From positions 30,572-94,571 of the forward strand of contig QLTU01000015.1 of the NCBI GenBank assembly GCA_003268905.1: DNA of 64,000 bases, written 5' to 3'. Below, in pieces: positions 51,930 through 60,269 of this stretch (position 1 is the stretch's first letter; every line of letters starts with the position of its first letter). Position numbers and translations under genes: made by a program. Source of the stretch: Acidovorax defluvii. Lineage in GTDB: Bacteria > Pseudomonadota > Gammaproteobacteria > Burkholderiales > Burkholderiaceae_C. The notes under the pieces were generated by a model that saw nothing but the letters and a program-made list of their open reading frames with translations, ran no database searches and was not told the origin of the DNA.

Positions 51930-53627
51930 ATGACACGTCCCAGCCAGCTACTGCACCCCCACCGCGAACCCGTTGCCACCCGCCCCGCCGCTACCGTGCT
52001 GCTGCTGCGCGATACGCCGGACAACGGCGGTCTTGAAGTGCTGATGACCCGGCGCTCGGGCACCGCCAGCTTTGCACCCGGCGCCTACGTGTTCCCCGGC
52101 GGTGGCATCGACGCGCTCGATGCTTCGCCCGAGACGCACGCTGCCGCCGACCGCCGCCCGGCGCAGGGCGACCTGCATCTCACGCAGGCCATTGCCGCCA
52201 TCCGCGAGAGCTTTGAAGAGCTGGGCGTGCTGCTGGCGCGCCACACCGATGGCCCCCGCAAAGGGTTGATGGCCGACGCACACGACATTGCCGCCATCGA
52301 CCGCCACCTGCCCTTTGCCGCGCAGTGCCAGGCCCGTGGCCTGCGCCTGGCGGCCGACAGCGTGTACCTGCTGGCCCACTGGACGGGTGACCGCGACCTG
52401 CCGCGGCGCTTTGAGGTGCCGTTTCTCGTGGCCCGTATGCCCGAGGGCCAGGAGCCCGTGGCCGACGAAACCGAGCAGTTCGAGCCCGTGTGGGTGCGCC
52501 CGGCCGATGCGCTGGCGCGGCACGAGGCGGGCCAGTTCTTCATGATCTATCCCACCATCCGCACGCTGCAGCGGCTGGCCAAGTTTGGCACCACCCAGGC
52601 CGTGCTGGATGCCGTGGCGCACGAACAGCCTCTGTGGGTGAGCTGCCCGCGCGCCGGTTTGCTGGGCGGCACGGAAGCGCGCTACATGGAGGACGAGATG
52701 CCGTTTGGCGAACTGGCGCTGGTGTGCCCCGACGGGCAGATCGTGCACCCGCTCGACTGGCAGACCGAACGGGCCGTGCCGCTGCTGCGCAACGTGCAGC
52801 GCCTGACCGCCCCCAACCCCGGCGTGATGACCGGCCCCGGCACCAACACCTACCTGGTGGGCGACCCGGCCACCGGCTTCATCGCCATCGACCCCGGCCC
52901 GGCCGATGCCGAGCACCTGGACAAACTCTGGCGCGCTGCCGGGGGCGACATCTGCATGATTGTGTGCACCCACTCGCACCCCGACCACTCGCCAGGCGCC
53001 GCGCCGCTGCAGGCGCTGTGCGTGCAGGCGGGCCGCGCTGCGCCGCCCATTCTGGGCCTGCCCTCGGCCCCCACCGCACGCGCAGCCAGCGCCTTCACGC
53101 CCGACCGGGCGCTACAAAATAATGAGCTGCTGGCGCTTTCAGGACAAGCACCAGAGGGCAAAATCACCCACACCCTACAGGTCATCCATACACCCGGCCA
53201 CGCGGCCAACCATGTATGCCTGCTGCTGCAGGAAGATGGCCTGCTCTTCAGCGGCGACCACATCCTGAACGGCAGCACCACCGTGATCGACCCGCCCGAC
53301 GGCAACATGGCCGACTACCTGGATTCGCTGGACCGGCTCGATGCCTTGTGCGCCGAACACAACGTGGAATTCATCCTGCCGGCCCACGGCCATGTGCTGG
53401 GAGGCCCGATCAACGGCGCACGCAGCGCCATTGCCAAGCTCAAGGCCCACCGCCTGGCACGCGAGGCCAAGGTGCTGGCCGCCATGCAGGCGCTGCCCGA
53501 TGGCAGCATGGAAGACTGGGTGCAGCACGCGTACGACGACGTACCCCCGCGCATGTGGCCGGTGGCCCAGCGCTCGCTGCTGGCGCACGTAGAACGTATC
53601 CGCTCACAGCAGCCCGGCAACAACTGA
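51930..53627 (+). CDS. NUDIX hydrolase-metallo-beta-lactamase-fold fusion
   Basis: About 565 aa in two domains. Residues about 15-270 form a NUDT19/RP2p-type NUDIX hydrolase, with FPGGGIDALD and the RESFEELGVL box separated by an insertion of about 25 residues. Residues about 285-555 form an LACTB2-like MBL domain: GPGTNTYLVG, the metal-binding THSHPDHS, HTPGHAANH and FSGDHI. The pairing suggests linked hydrolysis of CoA or nucleotide esters, but that is inference. A dispersed repeat copy (53110-53165) encodes the segment around QNNELLALSGQAPEGK. Start at 51930 (MTRPSQ); 51921 is also possible. Confidence 0.88.
   Translation: MTRPSQLLHPHREPVATRPAATVLLLRDTPDNGGLEVLMTRRSGTASFAPGAYVFPGGGIDALDASPETHAAADRRPAQGDLHLTQAIAAIRESFEELGVLLARHTDGPRKGLMADAHDIAAIDRHLPFAAQCQARGLRLAADSVYLLAHWTGDRDLPRRFEVPFLVARMPEGQEPVADETEQFEPVWVRPADALARHEAGQFFMIYPTIRTLQRLAKFGTTQAVLDAVAHEQPLWVSCPRAGLLGGTEARYMEDEMPFGELALVCPDGQIVHPLDWQTERAVPLLRNVQRLTAPNPGVMTGPGTNTYLVGDPATGFIAIDPGPADAEHLDKLWRAAGGDICMIVCTHSHPDHSPGAAPLQALCVQAGRAAPPILGLPSAPTARAASAFTPDRALQNNELLALSGQAPEGKITHTLQVIHTPGHAANHVCLLLQEDGLLFSGDHILNGSTTVIDPPDGNMADYLDSLDRLDALCAEHNVEFILPAHGHVLGGPINGARSAIAKLKAHRLAREAKVLAAMQALPDGSMEDWVQHAYDDVPPRMWPVAQRSLLAHVERIRSQQPGNN
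53110..53165. repeat. Degenerate dispersed repeat translated in the NUDIX-MBL gene
   Basis: The sequence GCTACAAAATAATGAGCTGCTGGCGCTTTCAGGACAAGC resembles the family with its AGCTGCT-GGCGCTTT half-site. It is in frame in the MBL part. Confidence 0.5.
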
Positions 53628-53662
53628 ACCATAAGAACAACACACCCAACCGCATTCATTCA

Positions 53663-54448
53663 ATGACCGACAAGAACCCCGACCCCACCCACATCCGCCT
53701 GGCCAAGCGCGTGGCCGAACAACTGAACTGCTCGCGCAGCACGGCCGAGCAATTCATCGAAGGCGGCTTTGTGAGCGTGGACGGCCAGGTGGTCGAAGCC
53801 CCCGGCGCCCGCGTGCGCCCCGACCAGGCCGTAACGGTGGCGCAAGACGCCAGCCTGCTGGAGCTGACCCCGGTCACGCTGCTGCTGCACAAGCCGGCGG
53901 GGTTTGAAGCAGGCCTGGGCGTGCCAGCCGGGCAAGCGGCCCACGCCAGCCGCAGCCAGGGCGCCACCCCGGCCACCACGCTGCTGAATGCGGCATCGCA
54001 CCTGGGCGACGATGCCTCGGGCATCCGCGTGCTGCAGCGCCACTTCAAGCAGCTCGAATGCTTCACCCCCCTGCCCACCGAGGCCAGCGGCCTGGTGGTC
54101 TACACGCAGGACAAGCGCATTGCGCGCAAGCTGGCCGAAGACATCGAATCGCTGGAGCAGGAGTGCATCGTCGAGGTAAAGGGCAACATCGCACCCAACG
54201 GCCTGCAGCGCCTGTGCCACGGCCTCTCATTCAACGGCCGCCCGCTGCCCCCCATCAAGGTGAGCTGGCAAAGCGAGACCAAGCTGCGCTTTGCCCTCAA
54301 AGGCATCCGCCCCGGGCAGATTCCGGCCATGTGCGATGCCGTGGGCCTGACGGTGGTGGCCCTCAAGCGCATCCGCATCGGCCGCGTGCCACTAGCCAAG
54401 GTGCCCGAGGGGCAGTGGCGGTATCTGCAGCCGTGGGAGAAATTTTAA
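53663..54448 (+). CDS. RluF/RsuA-family pseudouridine synthase-like protein, catalytic motif altered
   Basis: About 261 aa. N-terminal S4 RNA-binding domain (RLAKRVAEQLNCSRSTAEQFI), then a pseudouridine-synthase fold (VTLLLHKPAGFEAG, PTEASGLVVYTQ, GRVPLAKVPEGQWR). The catalytic Asp of the family sits in a GRLDxDTxGLL motif; here the equivalent stretch is TPLPTEASGL, so that Asp appears to be replaced by Pro. It may therefore bind RNA without catalysis. The last 117 bp are repeated at 57921-58037, on the far side of the AAA+ gene. Confidence 0.8.
   Translation: MTDKNPDPTHIRLAKRVAEQLNCSRSTAEQFIEGGFVSVDGQVVEAPGARVRPDQAVTVAQDASLLELTPVTLLLHKPAGFEAGLGVPAGQAAHASRSQGATPATTLLNAASHLGDDASGIRVLQRHFKQLECFTPLPTEASGLVVYTQDKRIARKLAEDIESLEQECIVEVKGNIAPNGLQRLCHGLSFNGRPLPPIKVSWQSETKLRFALKGIRPGQIPAMCDAVGLTVVALKRIRIGRVPLAKVPEGQWRYLQPWEKF
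54332..54448 (+). repeat. Direct repeat copy 1: 3' end of the RluF-like gene
   Basis: A 117-bp block, from TGC GAT GCC GTG to the TAA stop, that matches 57921-58037 in the same orientation with 11 differences by hand count (about 90% identity). Many of the differences are synonymous or conservative. Confidence 0.9.
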
Positions 54449-54485
54449 TCGGCCCGCGTGGGATCGTCAGTACCAAGTCGCAGTA

Positions 54486-57400
54486 TTAGCGCTGAGCCAT
54501 AGCCAGTGCATCGCCTGATCGCAAACCCCTAACCGCCACTCTTTCAATGTCGGACGCTTCAATACCATCGACCGTCGCGAATTCGTCCTCTCCGATACGT
54601 ATCGCCTGCTGCTCGATAGCGGATTCAAACAACGTCCGCATCGCCCTTGCATTGCCGAAGCGGCCGTCCCGCTCTTCCAGCATTCGTGCAACGACCGGCT
54701 GCAACGCGTCGCGCGCGCTGTCGCTAAGACGATAGCTGTTGTCATTGGCCATGCGCTCAAATATCTGCACTAATTCCTCGGCCGTGTAATCAGCAAAAGT
54801 AACATAGCGCGTAAAGCGCGAAGCCAATCCGGGATTGGAGTCGATAAATAAATGCATCGGCTCACTGTAGCCAGCCACGATCACTGCCAACCGATTGCGG
54901 TTGTCTTCCATCAACTTAAGCAGGGAGTCGATGGCCTCGCCGCCATAATCGCTCTCGCCACCAGTCGACAACGTGTAGGCCTCGTCGATGAAAAGCACAC
55001 CGCCATAGGCCTGCTCGACTTTGGCCTGGGTCTTGACAGCGGTCTGGCCGATATAGCCCGCCACAAGATCGCTGCGCTGCACCTCCACCACATGGCCCTT
55101 CTCCAGCAGACCCAGCGCAGCGTAAAGCTCGCCCACCAGACGTGCCACAGTGGTCTTACCAGTACCCGGGTTACCAGCGAATACGAGGTGCAACGAAACA
55201 GGCGTCCAGTTCATGCCTGCTTCACGACGACGATCCTGTGCACGTACCAAGCTAGCAAGCTTGCGCACCTCGGCCTTCACCTCGGCCAGTCCAGTCAGCA
55301 TATCCAGCCGCGCAAGCAAAGCGCTGAAGTCCAGCTCCTCGCGGCGCCCCAGCGGGGGCAGATCAGCCACATCCAATACCACCGGATCGGCCTCAGACTG
55401 CTCACTCAATCGCTGTGCCTGCCGCTCGATCGCTCTGTCCAAATAGCTGCGCACACTGCGCGCATTGCCAAAATTCTTGCCTTTGGTCCGCACCATCTGC
55501 TCAAACATCTGTCCTGCACGGGTCTCCGCTTCGAGCGTCAGACGCAATTGGCGCTGCACAACCAGTCGCCGGAACACTTCGGTCAACTCCGGTGCGTTGT
55601 AGTCAGGAAAGTCGATGTAACGATTAAAACGCGAACGCATACCGGGGTTGGCATCAAAGAAAGTTTCCATCTCGCGTTCATAGCCAGCGACGATCACCGC
55701 CATGCTACCGCGACGATCCTCCATTTCCTTCATCAGCGTAGCGATGGCTTCGGGTCCAAAGTCTCGGGGCGAATCGGGCACATACAGCGTGTAGGCCTCG
55801 TCAATAAAAAGAACACCATCCTTGGCTGAATCGATGATTTTTCGCGTCTTAGGCGCGGTTTCGCCAATGTGCACTGCGACCAGGCCACTTCGGTCCGTCT
55901 CGACTAAATGCCCTGACTTGAGTAACCCCAGCGCCGAAAAAATGTGGCCAACGATACGCGCCACTGTCGTCTTTCCTGTGCCGGGATTGCCCGTGAATAC
56001 CAAGTTCAGACCAATGACATTGCCAGCCACCCCAATTTCCGTGCGTCGGCGTTCAGCCTCCACCAGATTGATCAACTTACCCACCTCAGACTTCACCGAA
56101 GCCAAGCCCACTAGCTCATCAAGTTCATTGAGCGCCGTTTCAAGCGCGCTGCCATCGTGCAGATCACAGTGATGCAGGTCAATCTGCGCCTCGGGATCGC
56201 GCGACATACGTCCTTTGCGGTGCCCCGCAATACGGCAACGCACCGCCTTGATCTTGGAACGACCCTCGGCCACTAGCGCTACTTGCTCGCCGCCATGCAA
56301 CGTGCAGTCAGTAAGCTTGACCTCTGCGCTGTCCTCCGACTCCACAGCCGCTTCAGAGGTACCACTGATCGACAGGCCTACCACCTCGCATACGCTCTCG
56401 CCCCGGATCCAAATTCCATTGGATTGCGTGTCTACAATTCTTCCGCCATGCAGGCTGATGTGCGCCTTGCCATTGGCAATCACTGCAGGATAGGTCGGAC
56501 CTCCTCCCACCAATTCGCACTCCTTGAGCACAGCTGAGCCGTTATCGATAACACACAGACTGTTCTTTAGACTTCCATTGACACGACAGCGATTGGCCTC
56601 CAGTCGCGCATCGCCCTTCACAAGAAAACCTACCCCTTGCCCATCAGATAGAGTTAAGTCCTCAACCTGCATCTGTGACTTGCCTATGGCGACTAGACCA
56701 TGTTGCCAACCACCTTCCAACTCACAATTAGTGAGCTTGAGTTGGGCGCTGCCCTCCGTTGTCGCTGCGGCGCTAGACGTGCCTTTAATCTTCATCTCCC
56801 TGATCTCGCACACACTCTCGTCCGTGAGCCTAATGCCTTGTGCAGAAGGGTTGGTGATATTGCCACCATGAAGAGTGACACGCGCCTTTTGATTGACGCA
56901 CACAGACGGAAACTTGGCTCCACCGCCACGCAAATCACAATCCTTAAGCACCGCAGAGCCGTTTTCGTAAACCCACAGATCGTTCTTGCCGCCGTCACTG
57001 AAGCTGCAGCGAATGGCTTCCAGCCGTGCATTTCCCTGCACATGTAAACCTACCTCTTGACAGCCTGAGATAGTTACATCCTCCACCTGTGCATAAACCG
57101 ACCCGCTCAATTTCAGCGCATCCTTCACTGCCGCACGGATCGCTGAGGCGCGAATGTCCAGCTTGCCCCCATCTGCTGAAACCCCCGCGCCTTCCAAATC
57201 CAAGCCCTGAGCATCAAGCTGGCCTTGAACCATAACCACCCCCGCACCCTCATAGCCCTTCCATTGGGTATCGCGCACAACCAGTGATGTCGGACGCGAG
57301 TCTGCACCATTGACGCGGATCACGCCCCGGCCTTGTACCTGCAAGAAGTCGGCACGCGCACCGGCCTTAATCACCATTACGTCACCATCCCCCTCCAGAC

Positions 57401-57692
57401 GGCACCGCTGCATTTGCAGTTTGGCCCCGGACTGAAGCGTAATCGGCGCTACGACGACCATGTCTTGGAGAACAAGCTCCACACCAGACACGACTTCGAT
57501 GGGGTCCCGCAGCACCACCTGCTCACGTCGCTCACGCGGAGCCAGGGTCATCGACTTGGTGAAAGTGATGCGATCACCACTGCGCTGGATCTCTGGCGAA
57601 ATGCTCAGTTGATCGCCAGGCTGTGCCTTCTCCACAGCATCGCTCAAATTTTTCGGGCTGAATAGGCCGTAGCCAACTTTTCGGATGCTCAT
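54486..57692 (-). CDS. Parallel beta-helix protein fused to two CbxX/SpoVK-type AAA+ ATPase modules
   Basis: About 1068 aa. Residues about 60-510 are built from short repeats with regularly spaced Gly/Val and polar turns, reading as a right-handed parallel beta-helix; a 140-residue unit is duplicated (about 203-342 and 343-485). Two AAA+ modules follow. Module 1 has Walker [10 protein letters not shown] at 568-576 and Walker [10 protein letters not shown] around 628-636; module 2 has GNPGTGKTT at 840-848 and LFIDEAYTL around 900-908. The pore-loop equivalents are [10 protein letters not shown] and [10 protein letters not shown]. Modules of this type occur in CbbX, SpoVK, ClpK and EccA. The start at 57692 (MSIRKVGYG) is assumed. 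Lower GC and different codon use than its neighbours, and flanking direct repeats, point to horizontal gain. Function unknown. Confidence 0.85.
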   Translation of the reverse strand: MSIRKVGYGLFSPKNLSDAVEKAQPGDQLSISPEIQRSGDRITFTKSMTLAPRERREQVVLRDPIEVVSGVELVLQDMVVVAPITLQSGAKLQMQRCRLEGDGDVMVIKAGARADFLQVQGRGVIRVNGADSRPTSLVVRDTQWKGYEGAGVVMVQGQLDAQGLDLEGAGVSADGGKLDIRASAIRAAVKDALKLSGSVYAQVEDVTISGCQEVGLHVQGNARLEAIRCSFSDGGKNDLWVYENGSAVLKDCDLRGGGAKFPSVCVNQKARVTLHGGNITNPSAQGIRLTDESVCEIREMKIKGTSSAAATTEGSAQLKLTNCELEGGWQHGLVAIGKSQMQVEDLTLSDGQGVGFLVKGDARLEANRCRVNGSLKNSLCVIDNGSAVLKECELVGGGPTYPAVIANGKAHISLHGGRIVDTQSNGIWIRGESVCEVVGLSISGTSEAAVESEDSAEVKLTDCTLHGGEQVALVAEGRSKIKAVRCRIAGHRKGRMSRDPEAQIDLHHCDLHDGSALETALNELDELVGLASVKSEVGKLINLVEAERRRTEIGVAGNVIGLNLVFTGNPGTGKTTVARIVGHIFSALGLLKSGHLVETDRSGLVAVHIGETAPKTRKIIDSAKDGVLFIDEAYTLYVPDSPRDFGPEAIATLMKEMEDRRGSMAVIVAGYEREMETFFDANPGMRSRFNRYIDFPDYNAPELTEVFRRLVVQRQLRLTLEAETRAGQMFEQMVRTKGKNFGNARSVRSYLDRAIERQAQRLSEQSEADPVVLDVADLPPLGRREELDFSALLARLDMLTGLAEVKAEVRKLASLVRAQDRRREAGMNWTPVSLHLVFAGNPGTGKTTVARLVGELYAALGLLEKGHVVEVQRSDLVAGYIGQTAVKTQAKVEQAYGGVLFIDEAYTLSTGGESDYGGEAIDSLLKLMEDNRNRLAVIVAGYSEPMHLFIDSNPGLASRFTRYVTFADYTAEELVQIFERMANDNSYRLSDSARDALQPVVARMLEERDGRFGNARAMRTLFESAIEQQAIRIGEDEFATVDGIEASDIERVAVRGLRSGDALAMAQR

Positions 57693-57720
57693 GTAATGAA
57701 CAGGGTAGTTGAAGATAAGG

Positions 57721-57744
57721 GTTACACATCGTGATGTTACACAT
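57721..57744. promoter_or_regulatory. Tandem GTTACACAT motif upstream of the AAA+ gene
   Basis: GTTACACAT occurs at 57721-57729 and again at 57736-57744, 15 bp apart and in the same direction, about 30-50 bp before the assumed start. A repeated 9-mer in the promoter area could bind a regulator; this is inferred. Confidence 0.4.
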
Positions 57745-57896
57745 GGCGAAAGCACCACCAAAAAGATATACAGCAGCACAACGACCACCCGTGATCCTCA
57801 ATATGCCTATCGTCGCTCGCGGGAGGTACCGCCCTTCCTTGTCCGCAGTTATCAAACCATGGACACAGCGCTGAGTACCGCGGGCTGAGGCAACTG

Positions 57897-58037
57897 ATGA
57901 CTCTTGGAATACCATCGATCTGTGAGGCCGTGGGCCTGCGGGTGATGGCCCTCAAGCGCATCCGCATCGGCCGCGTGCCACTGGCCAAGGTGCCCGAGGG
58001 GCAGTGGCGCTATCTGCAGCCGTGGGAGCGGTTCTAA
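57897..58037 (+). pseudogene. Stranded 3' end of an RluF-like gene (direct repeat copy 2)
   Basis: A 46-codon open stretch beginning ATG ACT CTT GGA. Its last 38 residues (CEAVGLRVMALKRIRI, then GRVPLAKVPEGQWRYLQPW) match the C-terminus of the RluF-like protein at 53663-54448, except for four residues. Even the preceding GIPSI corresponds to GQIPAM in the intact gene. It lacks the S4 and catalytic parts and lies right beyond the AAA+ gene, so it is best read as the displaced original gene end. Confidence 0.88.
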
Positions 58038-58084
58038 GACGTTTTTGGCACATGGCGCCATAGCGCGACGCGGTTGCGCAGCAC

Positions 58085-58142
58085 CATCAAAAACAATAGC
58101 TGCAATCGCTTACTCCACAAGCACAAACGCCCATTTTGATGA
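58085..58142. repeat. Degenerate dispersed repeat upstream of yjgN
   Basis: CAAAAACAATAGCTGCAATCGC then AAGCACAAACGCCCATTTTG follow the repeat's AT-rich end, AGCTGC half-site and a weakened second half-site. It precedes the yjgN start by about 55 bp. Confidence 0.45.
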
Positions 58143-58195
58143 AGACTTTTTACCACCACCGCTGATACACTGCGCTGCAACTCTGGAGGGAGTTC

Positions 58196-59911
58196 ATGAA
58201 CCACAACGATTCAGGCAGTGCAGCGCAACTGCCCCCCAACCTGGCCCTGCAGAGCATCGAGGCCCATCCCCTGGAATTCACGGGCAGTGGCGGCGAATAT
58301 TTCCGCGTGTGGATCGTGAATGTGCTGCTGGGCATTCTCACGCTGGGTTTCTACACCCCCTGGGCACGCCGGCGCACGGCCCAGTATTTCTATGACCACA
58401 GCATGGTGGCCGGCAGTCCGCTGGAGTTCACTGCGCAGCAGCGCAAGATGGTGATGGGCTTTGTGATGCTGGTGCTGCTCACCGTGGCCTACAACATTGC
58501 CGCCGAGTCGGGGCAGGACACGGCGGTGGCGCTGTTTCTGTTGGCTGGCGCGGTGCTGGCGCCCTTCATCTGGGCCAGTGCCATGCGTTTTCGCCTGGGG
58601 GCCACGCGCTGGCGCGGCTTGCGCCTGCAGTTCACCGCCAGCTGGCGCGAGGTTTATACCGCCAGCTGGCCGGTGTTTGCCCTGGCGCTGGTGTGGATGG
58701 CCGTGGTGTTCGGGCTGCAGGCCCTGGCGCCAGAGGTGGCGCAAGCGGCCCCGGGCCTGGCGGGCGAGAAAGTGCGCAAATCGCTGCCGGCCTTCACCGC
58801 GCCCATGGGGGCCTTGCTGGCGCTGGGTCTGGTGCTGTCATTGCTGTGCATCATTCGCCTTGAATACAACTACAAGAGCCTGCTGGTGCTGCGCGCCCAC
58901 CTGGGCACCGAGCCGGGCCGCTGGAAGCCCGTGTACATGGATTTCGTCAAGATCTGGCTGGCCACGGTGGCGGTGTTCATCGTATCGGCCCTGGCGATGG
59001 GCGCCCTGCTGGCCGCGCTGGCGGGCGGCTCTTTCGCACTGTTAAGATTCGCCGCCATGAGTTACACCGCCCAAGACATCTTGAACACGCTGGACGCGAC
59101 CGGCCTGGACGACATGCCCATGTTCGACGCCGGCACCGCCTTCATTGCGCCCCGGCTGGACATCTTTCGCGACGACGCGCACTGGGCCATCGTCTTCAAC
59201 ATGGTGGGTTGGGACCAGGATGTGCACACCCACGTTTACCCGCTGGGCCCGCGCATGCGCATGCACACCTGGATGGGCTACCTGAATGCGCAGCATGGCG
59301 ACTGGCAGGCCAATGCCGAACAGCAACTGCGCGCCCATGCCGACGACCCGTTCGCCCTGGCCCAGGCCATGATCGAGGGGCATACGCTGGGCACGGGTTT
59401 TGTGGGCGAGCAGGTGCAGCAGCTGCAGGACATTCACCAGCATTACCACCAGTCGGTGGCGCCCAGCGGGCCGTCGGAAGACGACAAGTTTCTGCACCCC
59501 GGCGAGCTGGAAATCGACTACGTCAGCGACGATGCGCTGGAAAACGGCCTGCCCGTGGCCGCCAGCGTGCGTGGCCAGCCAATCGATGCGGCCGAGCTGG
59601 CAGAGCTGCAGCGCCTGGCGCGCAGCAACCAGAGCGAGGGCATCGCGCCCAGCTTCGTCATCGCCTTCATTCAGAAGCACCACGAACAGCTGTGGGCGCG
59701 TCCCGAAGAGATGGCGATCTTCTTCGAAGGCGGCCTGCCGCCGCATTTCATGACGCTGACCGAATGGGAAACCCCGGACGTGTCCGGCGAACAAAAACCC
59801 GGCAGCATGCCCAGCTGGCAAAGCCTGGCGCAAGCCATTGCGCAGAATGACCGCAGCGCCTACCAGGCAGGCCCACCCAATACGGACTGGCGCCGCTGGG
59901 AGAACCTGTGA
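58196..59911 (+). CDS. Chimeric frame: N-terminal half of YjgN (DUF898) joined to a DUF7003-type protein
   Basis: One open frame of 571 codons. Residues 1-about 280 are a polytopic DUF898/YjgN protein with about six helices and the family motif FTPWARRRTAQYFYD. The YjgN part stops at about 59045; its missing C-terminal part is found at 60270-60659. From residue 288 on (MSYTAQDILNTLDATGLDD) the sequence is a soluble protein of about 284 aa, like DUF7003. A start of its own lies at ATG 59057. The frame continues by chance across the junction. It may produce a fused or a separate protein; the yjgN gene itself is broken. Confidence 0.75.
   Translation: MNHNDSGSAAQLPPNLALQSIEAHPLEFTGSGGEYFRVWIVNVLLGILTLGFYTPWARRRTAQYFYDHSMVAGSPLEFTAQQRKMVMGFVMLVLLTVAYNIAAESGQDTAVALFLLAGAVLAPFIWASAMRFRLGATRWRGLRLQFTASWREVYTASWPVFALALVWMAVVFGLQALAPEVAQAAPGLAGEKVRKSLPAFTAPMGALLALGLVLSLLCIIRLEYNYKSLLVLRAHLGTEPGRWKPVYMDFVKIWLATVAVFIVSALAMGALLAALAGGSFALLRFAAMSYTAQDILNTLDATGLDDMPMFDAGTAFIAPRLDIFRDDAHWAIVFNMVGWDQDVHTHVYPLGPRMRMHTWMGYLNAQHGDWQANAEQQLRAHADDPFALAQAMIEGHTLGTGFVGEQVQQLQDIHQHYHQSVAPSGPSEDDKFLHPGELEIDYVSDDALENGLPVAASVRGQPIDAAELAELQRLARSNQSEGIAPSFVIAFIQKHHEQLWARPEEMAIFFEGGLPPHFMTLTEWETPDVSGEQKPGSMPSWQSLAQAIAQNDRSAYQAGPPNTDWRRWENL
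59057..59911 (+). other. DUF7003-type gene within the insertion (possible independent start)
   Basis: ATG 59057 starts MSYTAQDILNTLD, which resembles a normal N-terminus of the DUF7003 family (DILxxLD, then WAIVFNMVGW and the short GPRMRMHTWMGYL stretch). About 284 aa, soluble. Listed separately because translation may begin here rather than at 58196. Function unknown. Confidence 0.65.
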
Positions 59912-59945
59912 GCGCCTTCATTCAGATGGCTGCGCGCTCACCCCA

Positions 59946-60010
59946 TTAATATTAATTTGATAGCTGCCACCGCAGTGTAGACGGGCGCTAGAGAGGCTTT
60001 TTATTCAAAT
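59946..60010. repeat. Dispersed repeat inside the yjgN insertion
   Basis: TTTGATAGCTGCCACCGC then GGGCGCTAGAGAGGCTTTTT follows the family layout. It sits after the DUF7003-type gene within the inserted DNA. Confidence 0.6.
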
Positions 60011-60120
60011 CTGGGGGTAGGCGCTGGATCAGCCGCAGATCGCGCGGCACTACGCCCGCAAACACTGTGGCCCGTTGCGCCGGCCGCAGGCCGAACTGGC
60101 GCGCAGACACGGCGGGCGAA
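59988..60120 (-). pseudogene. Unidentified C-terminal coding remnant
   Basis: On the minus strand a stop-free stretch of about 40 codons reads through RQFGLRPAQRATVFAGVV and PRDLRLIQRLPPDLN, then ends with TAG inside the repeat at 59946. It looks like the tail of some gene, but I cannot name it. Confidence 0.35.
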
Positions 60121-60202
60121 CACGGCGGGCGGACGATCTTTGCACGTTCATGCCAAGTTCATGCCGCCTTCAGCTGCCCTGCGCACGGGCTTACACGCGG
60201 GC

Positions 60203-60268
60203 TTACAAGGCGCGCTGGATGATGATCTTTTGCACGTCGCTGGTGCCTTCGTAGATCTGGCACACGCG
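60203..60268 (-). pseudogene. 3'-terminal fragment of an acyl-CoA dehydrogenase gene
   Basis: Minus-strand codons read RVCQIYEGTSDVQKIIIQRAL then stop, the highly conserved C-terminus of acyl-CoA dehydrogenases. The homology stops near 60268, where yjgN sequence resumes, so only about 21 codons of the donor gene are present. Confidence 0.85.
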
Positions 60269-60269
60269 C

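Noticed and set aside
57693-57788. Upstream GTG start giving the AAA+ protein a hydrophobic leader ([12 protein letters not shown])
   Set aside because: It would run through the tandem GTTACACAT motif and has no clear ribosome site; kept only as a possibility.
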